From Victivallaceae bacterium (lineage in GTDB: Bacteria; Verrucomicrobiota; Lentisphaeria; Victivallales; Victivallaceae), in contig JAQVVK010000124.1 in the NCBI GenBank assembly GCA_028698975.1, positions 1 to 6,145 on the forward strand: a stretch of 6,145 nucleotides of DNA. The letters run 5' to 3'. Position numbers and translations under genes: made by a program. The notes under the pieces are model-generated. The model did no database searches, was not told the DNA's origin, and saw only the letters and a program-made list of their open reading frames with translations. Shown one piece after another: positions 1 through 6,145 of the stretch. Within the stretch, counting starts at the first letter, position 1, and every line of letters starts with the position of its first letter.

Positions 1-912
1 TTTGAATTTCTCGGTATTTCTCCTGGCTACAACGAAATAGACGTGTCATCCGGGGTGCTGATATTCTTCACGATTTTTTACGCGATGATCGTCGGCGACG
101 CCGGTTACGGGCTGGTCTTCTTGCTTGCCACGCTGGGGATGGGGTTCAAGTTCCGCCACCGCCCGGCCGCGGCGTTGCCGGTGCGGTTGATGCTGCTTTT
201 GAGCTGCGCCACTATCGCATGGGGGGTGATGACCGACAATGTGTTCGGGCGGCATCTTCCCGGGTTTCTGAGCTGGGCCAAGATCAACGCGCTGACCGAT
301 CCGGCGGTCAAGGACGCCAATACCATGTGTCTTTGCTTTGTGCTTGCGCTGGCCCAGTTGACGATGGGGCGGCTGTGGCGCGCCATTCATATCGGCACGG
401 TCAAAGCCTTTGTCGCAAATATCGGCTGGTGTCTGGTGCTGGCGGGGAATTTCGTGCTGATATTGAAGTTGCTGGTCTATCCGGGCACGATGCCGGTCAT
501 CTGGCTGGCGTTCTTTTTCGGCGCGGGGCTGGCCATGGTGGTGGCGGCCGACGTAAACTGGAAAAGTCCGGCCGACATCTTCCAGTTCCCGTTTAATGTG
601 ATCGGCAGTTTCACCGATGTGCTGTCATATATCCGGCTGTTTGCGGTCGGGCTGGCCGGGTTCTACATCGCCGACAGTTTCAACGGCATGGGGCAAAGCC
701 TCTTTGAAATATCGCCCTGGCTGCTGCCGGCGACGGTGCTGGTGATACTTTTTGGCCACGTGCTCAATCTCGCGCTCTGCGTGATGAGCGTAATGGTGCA
801 CGGGGTGCGGCTCAATACTTTGGAGTTTTCCAACCACGTCGGTTTGACGTGGGGGGGATATGTTTTTCGTCCGTTCAAAAATCATTCCATAGCCAAACAG
901 GAGGACATCTGA
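1..912 (+). CDS. ntpI: V-type ATP synthase subunit I, C-terminal membrane part (5' partial)
   Basis: This is the stator subunit of the membrane sector of a V/A-type rotary ATPase, homologous to eukaryotic subunit a. It forms the half-channels through which ions reach the rotating K ring. The frame is open from base 1 and 303 residues are visible; the cytoplasmic N-terminal half lies outside the window, as the family is usually 600-660 residues. The GTG at 43 is an internal valine, not a start. About seven to eight hydrophobic segments are visible. Family marks are GDAGYG near the first segment, the LSYIRLFAVGLAG motif whose arginine (codon 634-636) matches the essential arginine of subunit a, and VHGVRLNTLEF with the second conserved arginine (codon 808-810). 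It ends with TGA one base before the subunit K start, the usual I-K order of bacterial V-ATPase operons. The family call is near certain; the symbol could equally be atpI. Confidence 0.95.
   Translation, partial: FEFLGISPGYNEIDVSSGVLIFFTIFYAMIVGDAGYGLVFLLATLGMGFKFRHRPAAALPVRLMLLLSCATIAWGVMTDNVFGRHLPGFLSWAKINALTDPAVKDANTMCLCFVLALAQLTMGRLWRAIHIGTVKAFVANIGWCLVLAGNFVLILKLLVYPGTMPVIWLAFFFGAGLAMVVAADVNWKSPADIFQFPFNVIGSFTDVLSYIRLFAVGLAGFYIADSFNGMGQSLFEISPWLLPATVLVILFGHVLNLALCVMSVMVHGVRLNTLEFSNHVGLTWGGYVFRPFKNHSIAKQEDI
899..904 (+). promoter_or_regulatory. Ribosome binding site of the subunit K gene
   Basis: A perfect AGGAGG lies inside the last codons of the subunit I gene, nine bases before ATG 914. 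It decides that start over the in-frame ATG at 929. A strong site is expected for the proteolipid, which is made in many copies per complex. Confidence 0.75.
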
Positions 913-913
913 T

Positions 914-1369
914 ATGGAAGTCGAACTCATGAAATCGCTCGCCGCCGCCGGCGGCTATGCCGCCATCGGTCTTGCCGCCATCGGTTCATCTCTGGGTACC
1001 GGTATCGCCGGCTCCGCCGCCATCGGCGCGTGGAAGAAATGCTATCAGCAGGACAAACCGGCGTCGTTTCTCCTCCTGGCTATGGCCGGTGCGCCGCTGT
1101 CGCAGACCATCTACGGTCTGTTGATGATGATCTTTATCAAGGGCAAGGCGGCGGAAGCCGCGGCCACCAGCTGGCCGCTCTACCTCTCGGTGGGCGTCTT
1201 TGGCGGGTTGGCTCTGATGATTTCCGCCTTGTATCAGGGCAAGGCGGCGGCCGGCGGCTGTAATGCTTTCGGCGAGACCAATCAGGGGTTTGCCAATTAT
1301 CTTATGATCCTCGGCGTGGTTGAGACCTGCGCAATTTTCGCGCTGGTGTTTTCACTGCTGGCGATGTAA
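914..1369 (+). CDS. ntpK: V-type ATP synthase subunit K (proteolipid ring subunit)
   Basis: This is the proteolipid that forms the rotating membrane ring; it binds and carries the coupling ion past subunit I. The 151 residues form four hydrophobic helices in two duplicated hairpins (about 10-40, 50-76, 87-109 and 125-150), the usual size of the 16-kDa V-type form. Helix 1 has the small-residue repeat typical of packed ring helices. Hairpin 1 has lost its carboxylate and shows APLSQTIYG (Ser63, Gln64). Hairpin 2 keeps the essential glutamate, Glu137, in VVETCAIFAL, and has Gln108 in the YQGKAAA stretch at the end of helix 3. From memory of the E. hirae NtpK site (Thr64, Gln65, Gln110, Glu139), the Ser63/Gln64/Gln108/Glu137 set lines up with its sodium ligands, so sodium coupling is plausible but inferred. 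The start is fixed by AGGAGG at 899-904. Translation is probably coupled to subunit I, whose stop is one base upstream. Confidence 0.95.
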   Translation: MEVELMKSLAAAGGYAAIGLAAIGSSLGTGIAGSAAIGAWKKCYQQDKPASFLLLAMAGAPLSQTIYGLLMMIFIKGKAAEAAATSWPLYLSVGVFGGLALMISALYQGKAAAGGCNAFGETNQGFANYLMILGVVETCAIFALVFSLLAM

Positions 1370-1390
1370 AAGTCCTTGAAAGACGCGCTG

Positions 1391-3490
1391 ATGAAACGGT
1401 GGCTGCGCTTTACGCCGATCTTTGCTTTGTTGGCATTTTCGTTGCTGATTGCCGGCTGCCGCAGCGCGTCTCAAGTTGACGAACCCGCGGTCGCCGACCG
1501 GGACGGCTTGGTTCAAATGGGGCCGTGGACGCCCACCATGCTTGAAACCGAGGTGGCCGGCGAAGACCCGATCGAGGGGTTCAACCGGTCGATGTTTTGG
1601 GTCACCGATTCCTTGATGGATTATGTGGCGCGGCCGGCGGGCTGGGTCTATTGCTCGATTTTTCCGCGCCCGGCAATCGAAGTCATCGACCGGGTATGTC
1701 TCAATTTGGAGTATCCGGCGCGGCTGATGAGCACGCTGGGCCGGGCCGAGTGGCGCGGCGCATGGGACGAGACGGTGCGTTTCATGGTCAACACCAGTAT
1801 CGGCATGGGCGGCATGTTTGACCCGGCCGGGGAGTGGTGGGGTTTCTACTCGACCGAATCGGATTTCGGTCAGATGTTTGCGGCGTGGGGCATCGGCCCC
1901 GGCTGTACGTTGGTGCTGCCGCTTTGTGCCCAGACCAATGTGCGCGACGTGGTCGGCTGGGTGTTTGACGTCGCATTCGACGCCAAGACCTATATACCTT
2001 TTGCCGGATCGGCCAGCGCGATCAACCGCATGGTGGTGGCGCAGGATGTTTTCCGCACCGTGGTCGAGGGCAGTCCCGACCGTTACAAGAGTTTCCGCGA
2101 ACTTGCCGCGTTGCGGCGTCAACTTCAACTTCGCATGGCTTTTTACCGGGCGAAGAACGCCTATGCGAAAGATCGCGGCGACGTCAATTGCGGCCGCATC
2201 GATCTGCCGCAGCCCGACGATGTCGATCAACCCGCCCCGAAACCGGTCGGCGTGAGCGGTCAGTGGCTGCCGACGCCTGAATTTATGAGTCGCGGTACCA
2301 TGGTCGATACCACGCGATTTGTTTATTTCAAGCCGCAGCAGAGCCGTGACTACTGGTATATGCGGCTTTCGATCTTCAACCGCGATTTTGTCGAGCAGAT
2401 GAGCCGCCGCCATGTGAAGCTGGGCGAGGGCAATCCGGGTTGTGAATACGGTTTTTGGAGTGCTCCGGAAACCGCCGCCGGCAATGCCGCAAGACCCGAA
2501 CGGCTGGCGATCGTGATGCCGGGAGTCGGCGGCAGTTTTGACTCCAACAGTACATTGGCTTTGTGTGAAAGGTTCAATCTGGCCGGATACAAGGTGGTGT
2601 CTGTTGACAGCGCGTTTTCGTGGCGGTTCATGCGCGAGGCAGGAAATTACGAATTGCCCGGTTTTGTGCCGGACGATGTGCGTAAGATTCGCACTCTGCT
2701 GGCCGCTATCGTGGCCGAACTCAAGAGTCAGAAGTTGATTGAGTCGCCCGAAATCACGCTGGCCGGTTATTCGCTGGGTGGCGTGCATGCTCTGCATATT
2801 GCCGCCGCCGAGGAGAAATCCGACACGCTTGGCATTGCACAATATGTGGCGATCGCGCCGCCGGTCGATCTGCTGGGCGCGCTTTCGACGATCGACAAGC
2901 TGGGCGAAGTCTCAACCAACTGGACGCGTGACGAAGCGGTCGAAAACCTGATCGACGCCGGCGGCGTGCTGATGACCGAGATGGTCAAGCCGGTGCCGCC
3001 CTATCGCAACGGCAGCGCGTTGGTCATGCCGCAATGGTATCGCCCGCGTTTCACCGAGGATCAGGCGAGTTATCTCTCGGCGTTGTCGCTTTCGATGTCA
3101 ATTAGAGGGGTCGTATTTCGCTATCACATGAATACTCCGCTGCCATTGCTTAAAGGCGACGGGTCGTGGAGTCAGCGCAACCGCCTTTACGACGAGATCG
3201 ACAAACTCTCTTTCGGCGATTATGTCGATAAGATACTTATACCGCAGCAGTATCCCGGTCGCACCCGGGCGGAATTGGCGAAAGCGTGCAGTCTGCGCTC
3301 CATTGCTTCAACGCTGGCCAAAAATCCGAAAATCCGGGTCATACACACTTGGGATGATTTTCTGCTGAGCGGAAACGACCGTGATTTTCTGGATCGCACG
3401 CTGGGCGGCAAACTGTTGTGGGTGCAGCACGGCGGACACCTCGGCAATCTTTATCTCGACTCGGTGCAGTGCGCCGCAGTCGGCGAGTGA
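1391..3490 (+). CDS. Lipoprotein fusing an MlaA/VacJ domain to an alpha/beta-hydrolase domain
   Basis: Two domains are seen in one 699-residue lipoprotein. Residues 1-23 are a lipoprotein signal, MKR then a hydrophobic core ending in the lipobox IAGC; Cys23 would be acylated. Arg follows the Cys, so there is no inner-membrane retention Asp. Residues about 59-250 match MlaA/VacJ, the outer-membrane lipoprotein that takes mislocalised phospholipids from the outer leaflet: DPIEGFNRSM, RFMVNTSIGMGGMFDPAG, DFGQ, WGIGPG, LPL and RDVVGW occur in family order. A Pro/Asp-rich hinge (about 274-285) follows. Residues about 365-690 look like an alpha/beta hydrolase: an oxyanion-type loop MPGVGGS (376-382), nucleophile elbow GYSLGG with Ser461 (codon 2771-2773), an Asp in HTWDDF (655 or 656) and His683 in HGGHLG. 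Typical MlaA is about 250 residues. I chose ATG 1391 over TTG 1376 because it starts directly at the signal peptide; neither has a strong ribosome site. It begins 21 bases after subunit K. The lipid substrate is inference. Confidence 0.88.
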   Translation: MKRWLRFTPIFALLAFSLLIAGCRSASQVDEPAVADRDGLVQMGPWTPTMLETEVAGEDPIEGFNRSMFWVTDSLMDYVARPAGWVYCSIFPRPAIEVIDRVCLNLEYPARLMSTLGRAEWRGAWDETVRFMVNTSIGMGGMFDPAGEWWGFYSTESDFGQMFAAWGIGPGCTLVLPLCAQTNVRDVVGWVFDVAFDAKTYIPFAGSASAINRMVVAQDVFRTVVEGSPDRYKSFRELAALRRQLQLRMAFYRAKNAYAKDRGDVNCGRIDLPQPDDVDQPAPKPVGVSGQWLPTPEFMSRGTMVDTTRFVYFKPQQSRDYWYMRLSIFNRDFVEQMSRRHVKLGEGNPGCEYGFWSAPETAAGNAARPERLAIVMPGVGGSFDSNSTLALCERFNLAGYKVVSVDSAFSWRFMREAGNYELPGFVPDDVRKIRTLLAAIVAELKSQKLIESPEITLAGYSLGGVHALHIAAAEEKSDTLGIAQYVAIAPPVDLLGALSTIDKLGEVSTNWTRDEAVENLIDAGGVLMTEMVKPVPPYRNGSALVMPQWYRPRFTEDQASYLSALSLSMSIRGVVFRYHMNTPLPLLKGDGSWSQRNRLYDEIDKLSFGDYVDKILIPQQYPGRTRAELAKACSLRSIASTLAKNPKIRVIHTWDDFLLSGNDRDFLDRTLGGKLLWVQHGGHLGNLYLDSVQCAAVGE

Positions 3491-3503
3491 CAATCGCAAA
3501 TAC

Positions 3504-3507
3504 GGAG
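3504..3507 (+). promoter_or_regulatory. Ribosome binding site of rpe
   Basis: GGAG lies eight bases before ATG 3516. It supports 3516 as the true epimerase start even though that ATG is in a different frame from most of the gene. The GTG at 3611, which opens the downstream frame, has no such site in front of it. Confidence 0.6.
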
Positions 3508-3515
3508 TTTTTATT

Positions 3516-4219
3516 ATGCGCGACATTACCAAGTTGACTACATCCGAAGTGTTGGTGTCACCATCGCGCTGGCCGCCGATTTCGGCGCGCTCTCCGCCGA
3601 TATTGCCCGGGTGGCGGAGGCGGGAGCCGATATGCTGCATCTTGACGTGATGGACGGCGCGTTTGTGCCCAACATTTCGTTTGGCCCGGCGGTGATAAGC
3701 GCGATCCGCAAAGATAGCGATCTATTGTTTGACACACATCTCATGATTGCGCATCCGGCCGGTTATGCGGCGGCATTCGCCAAGGCGGGAGCCGACCACC
3801 TGACTTTTCATCTGGAAGCCGGGGACGACACGGCGGAAACGATCTCCGCGATCCGCGCCGCCGGGTGCACGGTCGGTATCTCGATCAAGCCGAAAACTCC
3901 GGCGGAAGCGATTTTCCCGTGGCTTGACAAGATCGATCTGGTCTTGGTCATGACGGTGGAGCCGGGATTCGGCGGCCAGAGTTTTATGGCCGATCAAATG
4001 CCGAAAGTCGCGGCGATCAAGCGCGAAATATTGCGCCGCAAGCTGCATATTCAATTGGAAGTCGATGGCGGTATCGGCGCGGCCACCGTGGTCGAGTCGG
4101 CGCGTCACGGTGCCAATCTGATGGTGGCCGGAACCAGCGTTTTCCGGGCTAAAGAGGGCATGGGCGCGGCTATTTCGAGTTTGCATGCCGCGACTGCCGA
4201 GCTGGATAAATCGCTCTAG
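3516..4219 (+). CDS. rpe: Ribulose-phosphate 3-epimerase, with an apparent -1 frameshift near 3567
   Basis: The enzyme interconverts D-ribulose 5-phosphate and D-xylulose 5-phosphate in the pentose phosphate pathway; it is a cytoplasmic metal-dependent TIM barrel. From ATG 3516 the first frame reads through VLVSPS and then loses the match. The other frame resumes as LAADFGALSADIARV and runs to TAG 4217-4219. Joining them with one missing base (likely one G of a GG at 3566-3567) gives SPSALAADFG, the usual first strand of Rpe, and a protein of about 234 residues, normal for the family. In that numbering the catalytic and metal residues are present: His42 and Asp44 (HLDVMDG), His75 (DTHLMI), Asp184 (EVDGGIG), plus the phosphate-side loop VEPGFGGQSF. 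Starting instead at GTG 3611 would drop strand 1 and helix 1. Everything downstream is intact, which suggests either a very recent mutation or a sequencing or assembly error. It follows the MlaA-hydrolase gene by 25 bases. Confidence 0.9.
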
Positions 4220-4237
4220 CGTTAACGGCGGCTATAA

Positions 4238-4270
4238 TCGACTAAATAAGAAAGTCGACCTTTTATTTTT
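4238..4270 (+). terminator. Weak Rho-independent-type terminator after rpe
   Basis: TCGACT (4238-4243) pairs with AGTCGA (4253-4258) across a nine-base A-rich loop, followed by CC and a T-rich run (4261-4270) interrupted by one A. The stem has only six pairs, half of them A-T, so it would be a weak terminator. It acts in the plus direction at the end of the four-gene run. Its T run overlaps the stop codon of the converging minus-strand gene. Read on the other strand the hairpin is not followed by a comparable T run. Confidence 0.45.
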
Positions 4271-6145
4271 CCGGGTAAAGGCGGCGTATGGTTTGCGCCG
4301 CTTCACGGGAGATCAAGCCTGATTTCTCCAATTTATTCAGCCGGTCGCGGTTGACCAATTCCGGGTATGATTTAAGCTCGTCCGTCTTGGCGGTATCGCC
4401 GGTCGTGGTGTAATAATCGGCCGCCACCGCGAGAAGGCGCAACGCATCCGGGTCTTCGCTGTCCATCAGAGGAAGCGAACCCAACGCCTGCTCAACCGTC
4501 GCCGACAACCCCGGTATCGATCTAATCGCCGCCGCCGCGTCGGGCTCGCCTCGCCGGGTCAGAATCCGGGTCAGGAGCGTCAGGTACTCGTCACGGGCTT
4601 TTTCGGTGTCGTTGCCGGTGCGCCGGTTGAGCGCGGCCAGCTCCACCGCAAATAACCGGATCGGTGGTGCGCTGTCTTGGGGAAGCGATTTAAGCAGTTT
4701 CAAAAAACGCTCCTGCTCCGGTTTGCCGAGTTTGGCGTTGCCGGCATACTTTGCGGATTGGTTCAGCCAGACGATGCTTTCCCGGGAAAGGGCGGCTCCA
4801 TTTAGGAGATCGCTGCGGAACCGGCAGAACTCCTGCGCAAACCGGTCGCCGGCCAGTTCCTTGCCGACATTATCCAGTTCGACCGCAGTCATGGCCTCCG
4901 GGAGTTGCAGCAAAAGGGCAAGCCGGTCAAGGTCGTCCGGATTTTTATTCATGGCCAGCACGGCGAGGTAACGCGCTCCGACGGTGGCCGCGCCGGGCTT
5001 CTTAAGCTCCGCCGCCATGATTTCGCCCAGCTTGGCCGGGGAGAACGGTGCAGGCTCGATCGCGTTGCGCCGCAACATTTTGACCGCTTCCGGAGTGTTG
5101 GCGGCGCGCCGCGTCAATTCGGCGATATAATTGCGGTTGTACGAGTAGAACTTCAGGAGTTTGGCGAGGACCTTTTCCGCCTTGTCGGGGTCGGTATTCA
5201 TTTGCTTGATCACCACGGCGAGCAGCATGTTGCAAAGCTGGCCGTTGTGCGTGGCTTCATTGGCGGTCAGGTTTTGCGCCGTATCGAGCAATTCCCGGTC
5301 GATCCCGTCCATCTCGGCATCGATCAGCGCGGCGACCTTCGGATATTTTTCACGGTAATTGCTCAAATTGCCGGCTTGATCCATTACGCGAATGCCCTTT
5401 ACTATGGAGGTCAATACGCCGGGTTGCAGTTCGCCGAGCCGGTCGCGGTAGCGGTCGAGCAATCCGACCAGAGCCGTCGTGTCGCGGGGCTGCTCGATTT
5501 GCGTTAATGCGTAATCGATCCCGAATGTGCGGGGCTGCTGCTTGAGCCACTCGGCGAACTGTTTTGAGGCTTCGGGGGCCATTTCACCGAAATTCGGAAT
5601 GGTCTGCCGCTGCCCGGGCTGGATCGGAATACAGCGGAACTGCGCCATGTCGGCCAGAACCCAGCTGCCGCGATAGAGTTCAATATTGAATTTCGCCGAG
5701 GAATACAGGTCGTTGAAACAATTCATGCGTATCGTCTGCCACGCCCACCAGGAATCCGGCAGTTTGTCGATTATACTTCGCAGCGCGGCAATACGTATCC
5801 GGTTGTTGGGCATTTCCGTGATCGGGTTGGTCATGGCCTGAGCGATATTAAAGAATTTGTCACAGTTGTTGCCGTTTGACGACCACCCCCAGTTTCCGCG
5901 AATGATGTTTTGGCGGCGTTCGGGGGTGATATCCTGCTCGGCCTGCGCCAAAAGCGAGGTCACCAGTATCTGTAAATCACGGGTTGTCAGCTCCGGATCG
6001 GCTATGCGGATGAATTCGGTTATTTCGTTTCCCGGCAGCGCGGCGAGCTCGCGCATGAAACGCGGCCTGTCGGTCGACTTGAGAAATTTGCAATAATGCT
6101 TGAAGCCGGGATTGCTCTTCACGTCGCCGGCGGTCGGTGCCGCGC
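4263..6145 (-). CDS. Uncharacterised large helix-rich protein (N-terminus beyond the window)
   Basis: I do not recognise this protein. The minus-strand frame ends at TAA (4265-4263) and stays open to the window edge. About 626 residues are visible and the N-terminus is missing. The GTG at 6122-6120 is preceded in frame by codons for AAPTAGD with no stop and no clear ribosome site, so I read it as an internal valine. Most of the chain is predicted by eye to be amphipathic helices with regularly spaced leucines and alanines, as in TPR- or HEAT-like solenoids, but no canonical repeat motif could be aligned. The part nearest the N-terminus is richer in Trp and Asn (GNWGWSSNGNN, DSWWAWQ). No membrane helix is visible. 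A scaffold or interaction role would fit such a fold but is a guess. It converges on rpe, with 43 bases between the stops, so it belongs to a different transcription unit. Confidence 0.8.
   Translation of the reverse strand, partial: AAPTAGDVKSNPGFKHYCKFLKSTDRPRFMRELAALPGNEITEFIRIADPELTTRDLQILVTSLLAQAEQDITPERRQNIIRGNWGWSSNGNNCDKFFNIAQAMTNPITEMPNNRIRIAALRSIIDKLPDSWWAWQTIRMNCFNDLYSSAKFNIELYRGSWVLADMAQFRCIPIQPGQRQTIPNFGEMAPEASKQFAEWLKQQPRTFGIDYALTQIEQPRDTTALVGLLDRYRDRLGELQPGVLTSIVKGIRVMDQAGNLSNYREKYPKVAALIDAEMDGIDRELLDTAQNLTANEATHNGQLCNMLLAVVIKQMNTDPDKAEKVLAKLLKFYSYNRNYIAELTRRAANTPEAVKMLRRNAIEPAPFSPAKLGEIMAAELKKPGAATVGARYLAVLAMNKNPDDLDRLALLLQLPEAMTAVELDNVGKELAGDRFAQEFCRFRSDLLNGAALSRESIVWLNQSAKYAGNAKLGKPEQERFLKLLKSLPQDSAPPIRLFAVELAALNRRTGNDTEKARDEYLTLLTRILTRRGEPDAAAAIRSIPGLSATVEQALGSLPLMDSEDPDALRLLAVAADYYTTTGDTAKTDELKSYPELVNRDRLNKLEKSGLISREAAQTIRRLYPEK

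Noticed and set aside
1376..1390. TTG 1376 as the start of the lipoprotein
   Set aside because: It would add MKDAL before a signal peptide that already begins well with MKRWLRF at ATG 1391, and no ribosome site favours it.
1352..2842. A 496-residue open frame on the minus strand
   Set aside because: It lies opposite the MlaA-hydrolase gene, which has clear domains. Its product is rich in His, Arg and Pro without recognisable motifs, typical of the antisense frame of a GC-rich gene.
3556..3572. Programmed -1 ribosomal frameshift in rpe
   Set aside because: No slippery heptamer is visible and Rpe has no history of recoding; a missing base is simpler.
3611..4219. GTG 3611 as the true start of rpe
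   Set aside because: It removes the first barrel strand and helix, has no ribosome site, and the missing residues are found upstream in another frame.
4220..4227. Short palindrome CGTTAACG after rpe
   Set aside because: At eight bases with no loop or partner copy it is expected by chance.
4905..5507. A 200-residue plus-strand open frame
   Set aside because: It is antisense to the long minus-strand gene and has no recognisable domain or ribosome site; I read it as a shadow frame.
6120..6122. GTG as the start of the minus-strand gene
   Set aside because: The frame continues upstream to the window edge without a stop and no ribosome site is seen, so the gene is treated as partial.

Overview
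The window looks like a piece of a GC-rich bacterial chromosome. It carries the end of a V-type (A/V) ATP synthase operon, an outer-membrane lipoprotein of the MlaA/VacJ family and a pentose-phosphate enzyme. A bacterial V-type ATPase together with an MlaA lipoprotein, which implies a double membrane, fits a Gram-negative anaerobe, for example in the PVC group (Lentisphaerota, Kiritimatiellota or Chlamydiota relatives) or the spirochaetes. That placement is inference; there is no rRNA or marker gene here to settle it.

Layout, left to right. On the plus strand: the C-terminal membrane half of V-ATPase subunit I (1-912, cut by the window edge); the complete proteolipid subunit K (914-1369); a lipoprotein of about 699 residues joining an MlaA domain to an alpha/beta-hydrolase domain (1391-3490); and ribulose-phosphate 3-epimerase (3516-4219), which carries an apparent one-base frameshift near its N-terminus. 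The gaps between these four genes are 1, 21 and 25 bases with no terminator between them, so they probably form one transcription unit. A weak stem-loop followed by a T-rich run lies after rpe. On the minus strand, converging on it, is a large helix-rich protein I do not recognise (4263-6145). It is open to the window edge, so its N-terminus is missing.

Subunits I and K together form the ion-conducting part of the rotary ATPase: I supplies the essential arginine and K the ring carboxylate. The K ligand pattern resembles the sodium-binding NtpK of Enterococcus hirae. The most unusual object is the MlaA-hydrolase fusion. MlaA proteins remove phospholipids from the outer leaflet of the outer membrane, and the attached domain has an apparently complete Ser-Asp-His triad. 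One polypeptide may therefore combine lipid extraction with lipid hydrolysis.

No tRNA, rRNA, CRISPR array, insertion sequence or clear promoter was seen. No stretch over 300 bases lacks a gene.
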